Shown here: piece after piece, positions 1 to 8,135 of the stretch
How positions within the stretch are numbered: position 1 is the first letter of the stretch
Layout: each line of letters opens with the position of its first letter
Notes under the pieces: model-generated
Database searches by the model: none
What the model was told of the DNA's origin: nothing
What the model saw: the letters and a program-made list of their open reading frames with translations, nothing else
Position numbers and translations under genes: made by a program
From: an uncultured Lachnospiraceae bacterium
Lineage (GTDB): Bacteria > Bacillota > Clostridia > Lachnospirales > Lachnospiraceae
Reading direction: 5' to 3'
DNA length: 48,976 nucleotides
Assembly (NCBI GenBank): GCA_947172705.1
Contig: CAMWCA010000023.1
Location: 1 to 48,976 of the forward strand

Positions 1-2
1 TT

Positions 3-761
3 CCTTGGGGAGAATTAAAGGTAGACGTTGTTCTTGAGTGTACAGGTTTCTATACATCCAAGGAAAAAGCAAGCGCACACATTGCAGCCGGCGCTCGTAA
101 GGTTGTTATTTCCGCACCTGCTGGAAATGATCTTCCTACCATCGTTTACAATGTAAACCACACCACATTGAAGGCTGACGATACTGTTATTTCCGCAGCT
201 TCCTGTACAACAAACTGCTTAGCTCCTATGGCTAAGGCTCTGAATGACCTTGCTCCTATCATGAGCGGTATCATGACAACTGTACACGCTTACACAGGCG
301 ATCAGATGATCCTTGACGGACCTCAGAGAAAGGGCGACAAGAGAAGAAGCCGTGCAGGCGCTCAGAACATCGTTCCCAACTCAACAGGCGCAGCTAAGGC
401 AATCGGTCTTGTTATTCCTGAACTGAACGGCAAGCTGATCGGTTCCGCACAGCGTGTTCCTACTCCTACAGGTTCCACAACCATCCTGATCGCAGTAGTA
501 AAAGGACAGGTTACCAAAGAGCAGATCAATGACGCTATGAAAGCTGCTGCTACAGAATCCTTCGGATACAATACAGACGAGATCGTATCTTCCGACGTGA
601 TCGGCAGCACCTTCGGTTCCATCTTCGATGCTACACAGACCATGGTAGCTCCTATGGAAGACGGCAATACACAGGTACAGGTTGTATCCTGGTATGACAA
701 CGAGAATTCTTACACAAGCCAGATGGTAAGAACAATCAAATACTTCTCAGAGTTAGCATAA
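3..761 (+). CDS. gap: Glyceraldehyde-3-phosphate dehydrogenase, 5'-truncated by the window edge
   Basis: Cytosolic glycolytic enzyme that oxidises glyceraldehyde 3-phosphate to 1,3-bisphosphoglycerate with NAD+. The reading frame is open from base 3 to the TAA at 759-761, so about 252 C-terminal residues are present and roughly 85 N-terminal residues (most of the NAD-binding Rossmann fold) lie outside the window. Seen directly: the catalytic cysteine motif [12 protein letters not shown], the activating histidine in [10 protein letters not shown], the phosphate-binding stretch GAAKAIG, and the typical end [13 protein letters not shown]. Only the 5' end is missing; no internal frameshift is seen. 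It is followed by a strong hairpin and then pgk, the usual gap-pgk-tpi order of Firmicutes. Codon use looks like that of a highly expressed gene. Confidence 0.97.
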   Translation, partial: PWGELKVDVVLECTGFYTSKEKASAHIAAGARKVVISAPAGNDLPTIVYNVNHTTLKADDTVISAASCTTNCLAPMAKALNDLAPIMSGIMTTVHAYTGDQMILDGPQRKGDKRRSRAGAQNIVPNSTGAAKAIGLVIPELNGKLIGSAQRVPTPTGSTTILIAVVKGQVTKEQINDAMKAAATESFGYNTDEIVSSDVIGSTFGSIFDATQTMVAPMEDGNTQVQVVSWYDNENSYTSQMVRTIKYFSELA

Positions 762-795
762 TCGACTCATCTACAGTAAAGTCGGGGAAGACCTT

Positions 796-824
796 AAGGG
801 TCCGGTCTTATGGACCGGACCCTT
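796..824 (+). terminator. 12-bp stem-loop between gap and pgk
   Basis: Bases 796-807 pair perfectly with 813-824 around a 5-nt loop. The stem is GC-rich (GGGTCCGG core), but the following bases (GTTTGATGG) are only a weak T tract. It may therefore be a partial terminator, or a processing or stability element that separates gap and pgk transcript levels. Confidence 0.7.
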
Positions 825-887
825 GTTTGATGGAAATTTCTGTCAGATATGAAATGAAAATAAACCAATTAAACGGAGGAAATGATC

Positions 888-2114
888 ATGGGATTAAACA
901 AAAAATCAGTTGATGATATCAACGTGGCAGGCAAGCGCGTGCTGGTAAGATGTGATTTTAACGTACCTCTCAAGAACGGCGAGATCACAGACGAGACACG
1001 TATCGTTGCAGCCCTTCCTACTATTAAGAAACTGCTTGCCGACGGCGGCAAGGTAATTCTCTGCTCTCACCTGGGCAAAGTGAAAAACGGTCCTAACGAA
1101 GGCGAATCTTTAGCGCCTGTGGCAAAGAGACTTTCCGAGAAGCTTGGCAAGGAAGTGAATTTTGTTGCCGACTACAATGTAACCGGAGAGACAGCAACCG
1201 CAGCGGTTGCCGCTATGAAGGAAGGGGATGTGGTACTTCTTCAGAATACCCGTTTCCGCGGCAAAGAGGAAACCAAGAACGGCGAAGAGTTCAGCAAAGA
1301 ACTTGCAGACCTTGCAGACGTTTACGTATGCGACGCTTTCGGTTCCTCACATAGAGCCCATGCATCTGTTGCAGGGGTGACAGAGTTTATCCGTGCAAAA
1401 GGCGGAGAGTGCGCAGTTGGTTATCTGATGCAGAAGGAGATCGACTTCCTTGGCAATGCAGTGGAAAATCCTGTAAGACCTTTTGTTGCGATCCTGGGAG
1501 GCGCTAAGGTTGCAGATAAGCTGAACGTAATCAATAACCTTCTTGAGAAATGTGATACCCTGATCATCGGCGGCGGTATGGCATTTACCTTCTTAAAAGC
1601 ACAGGGCTATGAGATCGGAAAGTCCTTAGTGGATGATGAGAAGCTGGATTACTGTAAGGAAATGATGGAGAAAGCTGAGAAGCTTGGCAAGAAGCTGTTG
1701 CTGCCTATCGACACCACAGTGGCAGCCGCTTTCCCTGACCCCATTGACGGTCCTATCGATGTGGAAGTGGTAGACGCTGACAAGATTCCTGCCGACATGG
1801 AAGGGCTTGATATTGGAACCAAGACGGCAGAACTTTATGCGGATGCTGTGAAATCCGCTAAGACCGTTGTTTGGAACGGACCTATGGGCGTGTTTGAGAA
1901 CCCTACTCTTGCAAAAGGAACCATTGCAGTGGCAAAATCCCTTGCAGAGACAGACGCAACCACCATTATCGGCGGCGGCGATTCCGCAGCAGCTGTAAAC
2001 CAGCTGGGATTTGCAGATAAGATGAGCCATATTTCCACAGGCGGCGGCGCTTCTCTTGAATTCCTGGAGGGCAAGGAACTGCCGGGCGTGGTAGCAGCGG
2101 ACGACAAGAAGTAA
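888..2114 (+). CDS. pgk: Phosphoglycerate kinase
   Basis: Cytosolic glycolytic kinase that transfers the 1-phosphate of 1,3-bisphosphoglycerate to ADP, giving ATP and 3-phosphoglycerate. The 408-aa length is normal for a bacterial PGK. Seen: the N-terminal substrate motif [11 protein letters not shown], the basic patch region [13 protein letters not shown], the hinge/nucleotide-binding segment [10 protein letters not shown], and the C-terminal GGGDSAAAV and [13 protein letters not shown] motifs. ATG 888 is preferred over in-frame ATG 882 because GGAGG at 875-879 lies 8 nt from 888 but only 2 nt from 882. It follows gap and precedes tpiA in the same direction, with structured RNA on both sides, which suggests a shared transcript with segment-specific stability (inference). 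Confidence 0.98.
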   Translation: MGLNKKSVDDINVAGKRVLVRCDFNVPLKNGEITDETRIVAALPTIKKLLADGGKVILCSHLGKVKNGPNEGESLAPVAKRLSEKLGKEVNFVADYNVTGETATAAVAAMKEGDVVLLQNTRFRGKEETKNGEEFSKELADLADVYVCDAFGSSHRAHASVAGVTEFIRAKGGECAVGYLMQKEIDFLGNAVENPVRPFVAILGGAKVADKLNVINNLLEKCDTLIIGGGMAFTFLKAQGYEIGKSLVDDEKLDYCKEMMEKAEKLGKKLLLPIDTTVAAAFPDPIDGPIDVEVVDADKIPADMEGLDIGTKTAELYADAVKSAKTVVWNGPMGVFENPTLAKGTIAVAKSLAETDATTIIGGGDSAAAVNQLGFADKMSHISTGGGASLEFLEGKELPGVVAADDKK

Positions 2115-2115
2115 A

Positions 2116-2206
2116 AAGAAGTAAAGAAATTCTAAACTGATGAAGGACATCAGTTAAGAATTTCTAAGTTACTTCTTCAGAAGAATGGCTCGGGGAGCCA
2201 TTCTTC
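2116..2206 (+). other. Two large consecutive stem-loops between pgk and tpiA
   Basis: First hairpin: three blocks, 2116-2124, 2125-2133 and 2135-2141, pair with 2169-2177, 2157-2165 and 2149-2155. This gives a stem of about 25 bp with one mismatch and one 3-nt bulge, beginning 2 nt after the pgk stop codon. Second hairpin: 2180-2191 pairs perfectly (12 bp) with 2195-2206 around a 3-nt GGG loop. Neither is followed by a T tract, so they are more likely RNA stability, processing or attenuation elements than classic intrinsic terminators. Confidence 0.75.
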
Positions 2207-2246
2207 AAAAACATGAAAAGCGTAAAATAAATAAGGAGAAATCGAT

Positions 2247-2996
2247 ATGGCAAGAAGGAAAATTGTGGCTGGGAACTGGAAGATGAATATGACGCCCAGT
2301 CAGGCGGTGGCTTTGTGTGATGAATTAAAGGATCTGGTAAAATCAGAGGATGTGGACGTAGTTTACTGCGTGCCTGCAATTGATATCGTTCCTGTTGTGG
2401 AGGCTGTAAAGGGAACTAACGTTGAGGTTGGCGCAGAGAATATGTATTTTGAGGAAAAGGGCGCTTACACCGGAGAGATCTCTGCTGCAATGCTGGTAGA
2501 CGCAGGGGTTAAGTATGTGATCATCGGGCACTCTGAGAGAAGGGATTATTTCAAGGAGGACGATGCTCTGTTAAATAAGAAGGTGAAAAAGGCGCTGGAG
2601 GCAGGGCTTACACCGATTCTTTGCTGTGGAGAGACACTGGAGCAGAGAGAGATGGGCATTACCCTTGACTGGATTCGTATGCAGATCAAGTCTGATCTGG
2701 TAGACGTTACGGCGGATCAGGTGGCTTCCATGGTGATCGCTTACGAGCCTATCTGGGCAATCGGAACCGGAAAGACAGCTACCACCGAACAGGCGCAGGA
2801 GGTGTGCAAGGCAATCCGTGACTGCATTGCAGAGGTTTATGATGCAGCTACCGCTGATGCAGTGCGCATTCAGTACGGCGGTTCTGTAAACGCAGGAAAC
2901 GCAGCAGAGCTTTTTGCACAGCCCGATATCGATGGCGGTCTGGTAGGCGGTGCTTCTCTGAAGGCTGATTTTGGAAAGATCGTAAATTATAAATAA
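2247..2996 (+). CDS. tpiA: Triosephosphate isomerase
   Basis: Cytosolic TIM-barrel enzyme that interconverts dihydroxyacetone phosphate and glyceraldehyde 3-phosphate. The 249 residues match the usual length. Seen: the substrate lysine in AGNWKMNM near the N-terminus, the electrophilic histidine in IIGHSERR, the catalytic glutamate followed by the flexible loop in [14 protein letters not shown], and the phosphate-binding GGSVNAGNA and GGLVGGASL loops. The ATG has a good upstream site (AAGGAG, about 7 nt away). It is the third gene of the gap-pgk-tpiA series and is separated from pgk by two large hairpins. All key residues are present. Confidence 0.98.
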   Translation: MARRKIVAGNWKMNMTPSQAVALCDELKDLVKSEDVDVVYCVPAIDIVPVVEAVKGTNVEVGAENMYFEEKGAYTGEISAAMLVDAGVKYVIIGHSERRDYFKEDDALLNKKVKKALEAGLTPILCCGETLEQREMGITLDWIRMQIKSDLVDVTADQVASMVIAYEPIWAIGTGKTATTEQAQEVCKAIRDCIAEVYDAATADAVRIQYGGSVNAGNAAELFAQPDIDGGLVGGASLKADFGKIVNYK

Positions 2997-3051
2997 CTGT
3001 ATTTCAAAAGGATATTTGAAGATACAAGAGAATGAATCATACACATTTGAT

Positions 3052-3086
3052 GAAATCAGCAGGGGTGTTATGCCGCTGCTGATTTC
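3052..3086. terminator. 11-bp inverted repeat downstream of tpiA
   Basis: Bases 3052-3062 (GAAATCAGCAG) are the exact reverse complement of 3076-3086, around a 13-nt loop. The T content after the stem is weak, so this is a probable but inefficient terminator or boundary element between tpiA and the glycosyltransferase gene. Confidence 0.5.
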
Positions 3087-3118
3087 CATGCTGTACAGCG
3101 AGTGGAAGGAGAGTCTTC

Positions 3119-4072
3119 ATGGGAAACATTTTGTACCTGGTAATCCCCTGCTATAACGAGGAGGAGGCGCTGCCTGCAACGTCGGCGCGGCTTCGGGAGA
3201 AAATGCATAGTTTGATCAGCGAAACAAAAATTGATGAAAGAAGCCGGGTCATTTTCGTAAACGACGGGTCGAAGGACAAAACCTGGGACTTGATTGAGGA
3301 ACTCCATCAGGAGGATAAGCTGTTTGGCGGCATCAATTTAAGCAGGAACAGAGGGCATCAGAACGCTCTCCTTGCAGGGCTTTTGACGGTACGGAAATAT
3401 GCGGATATGGTGATTTCCATGGACGCAGACCTCCAGGACGATATAGATGCCGTAGATGAGATGATCGACAAATATAAAAAGGGGATCGATATTGTATACG
3501 GTGTGAGAAGCAGCCGGGATAAGGATACCTTTTTTAAAAAGGCAACCGCCGAGGGCTACTACAAGATGATGAATCATCTGGGCGGGGATATGGTATTTAA
3601 TCATGCGGATTATCGTCTTATGAGTAAGCGGGCAATTGATGGGCTGGCACAGTACGGAGAAGTAAACCTTTTCTTAAGGGGAATTGTTCCCATGATCGGT
3701 TACCCCACGGATGTGGTGTACTATGAACGGGGAAAGAGGGTTGCCGGGGAAAGTAAATATCCCTTTGGCAGAATGTTGTCCCTTGCGGTAGAGGGAATTA
3801 CCTCTTTAAGCACCAAGCCTATTAGAATGATAACTTTCTTGGGTTTCTTTATTTTTCTGGTGAGCATCGGTATGCTCATATACAGTTTTGTGCGGCATTT
3901 TATGGGGGCTACCATTGTGGGCTGGACCACCCTTATGGTTTCGGTGTGGGCCATCGGCGGATTGATTCTGCTGTCCCTTGGGGTAGTGGGAGAATATATT
4001 GGGAAAATTTATCTCGAGACAAAAGCAAGACCGAGATTTATTATAGAGCAGTTTATAAATGAAGAAAATTAA
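3119..4072 (+). CDS. GtrB/DPM1-like family 2 glycosyltransferase (polyprenyl-phosphate sugar synthase)
   Basis: A GT-A fold domain (about residues 1-230) is followed by two transmembrane helices (about 235-300). This is the organisation of GtrB, CsbB and related enzymes, which move glucose or another hexose from a nucleotide sugar to undecaprenyl phosphate at the inner face of the membrane. Seen: VIPCYNEEEALP at the N-terminus, FVNDGSKDKT, the metal-binding SMDADLQDD, and the hydrophobic segments ITFLGFFIFLVSIGML and WAIGGLILLSLGVVGEYIG, the last being very typical of the family. Start ATG 3119 has GGAAGGAG about 7 nt upstream. The donor sugar cannot be read from sequence. The product could feed the GT-C proteins encoded elsewhere in the window (inference). 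Confidence 0.9.
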   Translation: MGNILYLVIPCYNEEEALPATSARLREKMHSLISETKIDERSRVIFVNDGSKDKTWDLIEELHQEDKLFGGINLSRNRGHQNALLAGLLTVRKYADMVISMDADLQDDIDAVDEMIDKYKKGIDIVYGVRSSRDKDTFFKKATAEGYYKMMNHLGGDMVFNHADYRLMSKRAIDGLAQYGEVNLFLRGIVPMIGYPTDVVYYERGKRVAGESKYPFGRMLSLAVEGITSLSTKPIRMITFLGFFIFLVSIGMLIYSFVRHFMGATIVGWTTLMVSVWAIGGLILLSLGVVGEYIGKIYLETKARPRFIIEQFINEEN

Positions 4073-4090
4073 AAAAGGATGGAGAAAAAA

Positions 4091-5563
4091 TTGGAAAATC
4101 AACAACAGGAAATGGAAACAAAATTAAAATACAGCGAATCCGGTATTCACCCGGATATTTTGAAGGCAGTGAAAGAGATGGGCTTTGAAACCATGACGCC
4201 CATTCAGGAACAGGCGATTCCCATTCTGCTGGAGGGAAAAGATGTGATCGGGCAGGCGCAGACGGGAACAGGGAAGACGGCGGCATTTGCAATTCCCATG
4301 ATCCAGAATGTAGACCCCCAGTTGAAGAAGCCTCAGGGAATTATTCTTTGCCCAACCAGAGAGCTTGCCATGCAGGCGGCGGAGGAGATTCGGAAGCTTA
4401 CCAAGTACATGTATGGAATTAAAGTGTTGCCGGTTTATGGCGGACAGGATATCGGCAAGCAGATCAGGGCGCTTAGCCAGGGGGTACAGATCATTGTAGG
4501 TACGCCGGGGCGGGTGATGGATCATTTAAGGCGCCATACCATTAAAACGAAAAATATCAGAATGATCGTTCTGGATGAGGCGGACGAGATGTTGAATATG
4601 GGATTCCGGGAGGATATAGAGACAGTTCTTGCAGATATGCCCCAGGAGCATCAGATGGCGCTGTTTTCGGCAACCATGCCTCAGGCGATCCTGGATATCA
4701 CCGGAACCTATCAGAAAAATGCAGTTTATATTAAGATGACCCCCAGAGAGATCACCGTGTCGGCGATCAAGCAGGCATATTACAGGGTGGCAAAAAGAGA
4801 TAAAACAGAGGCGCTGTGCAGACTTCTTGATTATTATCAGCCGGAAAGAAGTCTGATCTTTTGCAATACCAAGCGAATGGTGGACGAGATCACCGGCATA
4901 TTAAAGGAAAGGGGCTATGAGGCGGAAGGGCTTCATGGAGATCTTTCCCAGGGACAGAGGGACACGGTTATGAATCTCTTCCGAAGCGGCAGGTGCGCTA
5001 TCCTTGCGGCAACGGACGTGGCGGCAAGAGGCATTGACGTAAGCGGTGTGGACGCGGTGTTCAATTATGATGTGCCCGAGGATATTGAATATTACGTGCA
5101 CAGGATCGGAAGAACCGGAAGAGCCGGCAGGAAAGGAAAAGCCTTTACCCTGGTTTCCGGCAGGGAGGTCTTTAAAATCAGGGACATAGAGAGAGTCTGC
5201 CACACCACCATTCGGGAGAGGAAGATTCCAGCAGCTTCTGATATTGCCAGGGTGAAGTCCGGAAAGCTGTTTGCGGAGGCGATGCAGGTGATGGAGGAAA
5301 AGGATCTTTCCAATATCAGAAAGTCCATTCAGTATGCCGCAGAGGAGAACGGATTTTCCGTTTTGGATCTTGCCGCAGCATTTATGCAGATGAAGATGGG
5401 GGATGATCCTAAGGAAATCCAGGAAGAAAAGCCCTATTTTGAGAGAAGCAGAAAAAGCGGAGGAAAAGGCGAAAGAAGAGAAAAAACCGAGAGAGGCGGC
5501 AAAGGGAAGAAACCATTTCTGCCTAAGAGAACGGATTCCAAAAAGAGCAATAAAAGACGTTAA
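4091..5563 (+). CDS. DEAD-box ATP-dependent RNA helicase
   Basis: RNA helicase core of two RecA-like domains plus a basic tail. Seen: Q motif (GFETMTPIQEQAIP), Walker A AQTGTGKT near residue 56, PTRELA, TPGR, DEAD near 160, SAT near 192, and the arginine-finger motif HRIGRTGR near 336. The tail after about residue 440 is rich in Lys and Arg and likely binds RNA. Such proteins act in ribosome assembly, cold adaptation or RNA decay; the exact paralogue (CshA, DeaD, DbpA type) cannot be fixed. Start: GGAG at 4081-4084 sits 6 nt before TTG 4091, whereas ATG 4079 has AAGG directly abutting it with no spacer. I therefore prefer TTG 4091, with ATG 4079 (4 residues longer) as the alternative. Confidence 0.93.
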   Translation: MENQQQEMETKLKYSESGIHPDILKAVKEMGFETMTPIQEQAIPILLEGKDVIGQAQTGTGKTAAFAIPMIQNVDPQLKKPQGIILCPTRELAMQAAEEIRKLTKYMYGIKVLPVYGGQDIGKQIRALSQGVQIIVGTPGRVMDHLRRHTIKTKNIRMIVLDEADEMLNMGFREDIETVLADMPQEHQMALFSATMPQAILDITGTYQKNAVYIKMTPREITVSAIKQAYYRVAKRDKTEALCRLLDYYQPERSLIFCNTKRMVDEITGILKERGYEAEGLHGDLSQGQRDTVMNLFRSGRCAILAATDVAARGIDVSGVDAVFNYDVPEDIEYYVHRIGRTGRAGRKGKAFTLVSGREVFKIRDIERVCHTTIRERKIPAASDIARVKSGKLFAEAMQVMEEKDLSNIRKSIQYAAEENGFSVLDLAAAFMQMKMGDDPKEIQEEKPYFERSRKSGGKGERREKTERGGKGKKPFLPKRTDSKKSNKRR

Positions 5564-5577
5564 AGGGAATGGATCAT

Positions 5578-6900
5578 ATGACAGAAAAGGAAAGAAAAAG
5601 AAGGAAATTGTCCAAAGCGGCAAGAGAGCGCAGAAGAAGGCGCAGGAAAAGGATCGTGATGGCGGAGCGCATTGCGGCTGCGGTTTTACTCATCGGCGTT
5701 CTTGGCGGCGGGGTGGCGCTCTGGAATTTTATGCCGGATATTCGGATCGCAAAGCGGCTGCAGGCGGCAGGAGAATATGTGGAGACAAAGGCTTATGAGG
5801 ACGCCATTGCATCCTGTGAGGAGGCGCTTGAGATCGATTCTCAGTCGGTTAAGGCATACAGGGCAATGGCAGGGGTTTATTTGACCCAGGAGGATCGGGA
5901 AGCAGCGGAACAGGTTTTATACCGGGGGTGGGAGAGCACCCAGGATGAGGGGCTTTTGCAGGAATACTGCGTACATCTCTTAAATGATGCCGTGGCGGAT
6001 GTAAACGACCAAAGCTGTACCATGGAAACCATGGAAAAATGTGTGACGGCAATTGAAACAGATCCGGCAAATGCCGACGGCTATAAACTTCTTGGCGCCT
6101 GCTATGGTCACCTGTTTTCAGATGACGCCTCTCCGGTGTTTTGTGCAGAAGAAGACGCCTGCAGCTTTGACCGGTATCTGGCGCTTATGGGAAGGCTGCT
6201 GGCTCTTTATGAGGCATCTCCCTCAGAAGAATTGAAAACGGTAATTGTCCGGTATGGAGTGCCTGCAAATTCCTTGGTAGAGCTGGAGGTCAGGCATTTG
6301 GAGGATTACCGGGGGCTGCTTGCACGGATCGCTCCTCTTGATGAGGAAAAGAAAACGGCTGATCTGGCTTCCTGCCTTGAAAAAGCGGCATGGGCGCAGG
6401 AATTGTTTGGGGAAGCCTTTACCATTTTTGAGTCCGGCGATTTTATGCCCATTAAGGAATTTATGCAGTCGGAGGCGTACATTTCGGTCAGGGATCAGTT
6501 TATTGACGGGACTATGGAATATTGGGATGGTAAAACCTATATACCTGTGAGCAGAGAAAAAATGAAGCTGACACAGGAAAATGGACAATGGAAATTTTCT
6601 TTCTGTGACTTTGAGGAGGTGCCCCAGACAGCCGGTGTGATCAATGTGTGGGGAGCAAAGCAGGAGGATGACGGCGTCCAGCGGCTTTGTATCTCTTATG
6701 AGCCGGCAGCTGAAGGCGGAGCATACTATCCTCACACTACCTATGAATTTGTATATCTTTATAGTAATGTAAAGATCGGAGGCGCATATGTGCCTCAGAT
6801 GAATTACCGGTTTGAAACCCGGCTGGCAACGCCGGAGGGAACCTCGTCTCAGCTGATTGGAGACTGGGGCGGTGAGCATCAGTGGAATATGGAGTATTAG
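5578..6900 (+). CDS. Membrane-anchored TPR-like protein of unknown function
   Basis: The N-terminus is extremely basic (about 20 Lys/Arg in the first 27 residues). A single transmembrane helix (about residues 30-50, IAAAVLLIGVLGGGVALW) follows, so the rest is probably extracytoplasmic. Residues about 60-190 show tetratricopeptide-like helices (AYEDAIASCEEALEIDSQSVKAY; AIETDPANADGYKLLGACYG). The C-terminal 150 residues look beta-rich with no motif I recognise. AAAGGGA at 5562-5568 lies about 9 nt before ATG 5578, so this start is preferred over ATG 5569. The gene lies 14 bp after the helicase gene and 3 bp before the CDF gene, so the three are probably co-transcribed. No function is claimed. 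Confidence 0.8.
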   Translation: MTEKERKRRKLSKAARERRRRRRKRIVMAERIAAAVLLIGVLGGGVALWNFMPDIRIAKRLQAAGEYVETKAYEDAIASCEEALEIDSQSVKAYRAMAGVYLTQEDREAAEQVLYRGWESTQDEGLLQEYCVHLLNDAVADVNDQSCTMETMEKCVTAIETDPANADGYKLLGACYGHLFSDDASPVFCAEEDACSFDRYLALMGRLLALYEASPSEELKTVIVRYGVPANSLVELEVRHLEDYRGLLARIAPLDEEKKTADLASCLEKAAWAQELFGEAFTIFESGDFMPIKEFMQSEAYISVRDQFIDGTMEYWDGKTYIPVSREKMKLTQENGQWKFSFCDFEEVPQTAGVINVWGAKQEDDGVQRLCISYEPAAEGGAYYPHTTYEFVYLYSNVKIGGAYVPQMNYRFETRLATPEGTSSQLIGDWGGEHQWNMEY

Positions 6901-6903
6901 AAA

Positions 6904-8076
6904 ATGATTTCATTATTAGCAAAGCTGTTGATCAAAGATTATAAAAATACGTCAAATGCAAAGGTGCGCCAGTCCTATGGCATGCTTTGCGGAGGAGTGG
7001 GGATTCTGCTCAACAGCTTTTTGTTTTTGGTTAAGTTTATTGCGGGGCAGCTTTCCAACTCCATTGCCATTACGGCGGATGCTTTTAACAATCTTTCGGA
7101 TGCAGGCTCTTCCGTGATCACCCTGGTGGGATTTAAAATGGCGGGGCAGAAGCCGGACAGCCAGCATCCCTTCGGTCATGGCAGGATCGAATACATATCA
7201 GGTCTTTTGGTATCGATTATTATTTTATTTATGGGAGGAGAGCTTTTGCAGTCTTCGATAGATAAGATCCTTCATCCCGAAGAGATTGAGGCAAACCCTC
7301 TTGTGCTGCTGATTCTTGTGATTTCAGTCTGCGTAAAGCTGTATATGTTTTTATACAACCGCAGTGTCAGCAAAAAAATAGACAGTGCGGCGATGCTTGC
7401 CACGGCAAAGGACAGCATCAGCGACAGCATATCCACCCTTGTGGTACTGGCAACCACCCTTCTTGCTTATTTTAAAGGCATACATATCGATGGATGGTGC
7501 GGTATTTTAGTGGCGCTTTTTGTGTTGTGGACAGGAATAGGAGCTATGAAGGATACGGTAGGCCCTCTTCTGGGACAGCCGCCGGAACCGGAGTTTGTAA
7601 AGCGCATAGAGGATATTATCATGGAGTACCGGGAGCAGGGAGTGCTGGGAATCCATGATCTGGTGGTACACAATTACGGGCCTGGGAGGGTAATGCTTTC
7701 TGTCCATGTGGAGGTTCCTTCCACAGGGGACATTCTGGTTTTGCATGATATGATCGATCTGATCGAGCACCGCCTTGCAGGAGAACTGGGTTGCAGCGCT
7801 GTGATCCATATGGATCCTGTCTGTGTGGATGATGAACAGACAAACAGAGTAAAAAAACAGGTGGCGGGCATTGTTGCGGGCATGGAAGGAGAAATCAAAT
7901 TTCATGACTTTCGCATTGTACCCGGACCTACCCATACGAATCTGATTTTTGATGTGGTGATCCCCTTTGACTATGTTATGACGGACGAAGAGACGGTGGC
8001 ATATATTAAGGGGCAGATCGAGAAGCTGGATAAAAATTATTTTGCGGTGATAGAGGTAGATAAAGCGTACGCTTAA
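6904..8076 (+). CDS. Cation diffusion facilitator family transporter
   Basis: Membrane antiporter that exports divalent metal (Zn, Mn, Fe or Co) in exchange for protons. The N-terminal half has about six transmembrane helices carrying the family's metal-site pattern: SIAITADAFNNLSDAGSS near residue 58, HPFGHGR near 86, and TAKDSISDSIST near 169. The C-terminal cytosolic domain (from about 210) holds GIHDLVVHNYGPG and VHVEVP, the usual ferredoxin-like regulatory fold, and is extended to 390 residues, longer than the about 300 of short members. GGAG inside the end of the preceding gene serves as ribosome binding site, which implies translational coupling. Metal specificity cannot be read safely. 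Confidence 0.93.
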   Translation: MISLLAKLLIKDYKNTSNAKVRQSYGMLCGGVGILLNSFLFLVKFIAGQLSNSIAITADAFNNLSDAGSSVITLVGFKMAGQKPDSQHPFGHGRIEYISGLLVSIIILFMGGELLQSSIDKILHPEEIEANPLVLLILVISVCVKLYMFLYNRSVSKKIDSAAMLATAKDSISDSISTLVVLATTLLAYFKGIHIDGWCGILVALFVLWTGIGAMKDTVGPLLGQPPEPEFVKRIEDIIMEYREQGVLGIHDLVVHNYGPGRVMLSVHVEVPSTGDILVLHDMIDLIEHRLAGELGCSAVIHMDPVCVDDEQTNRVKKQVAGIVAGMEGEIKFHDFRIVPGPTHTNLIFDVVIPFDYVMTDEETVAYIKGQIEKLDKNYFAVIEVDKAYA

Positions 8077-8135
8077 AGCACCTGTCTGAAACGTGTGGCG
8101 AAAGGGAAGGGAGTCTTTTGGGGCGGGAGAAGATA

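Noticed and set aside
5403..5798. Lys/Arg-rich 131-aa plus-strand frame
   Set aside because: Out-of-frame overlap of the basic helicase tail and the basic N-terminus of the next gene, both explained by real proteins.
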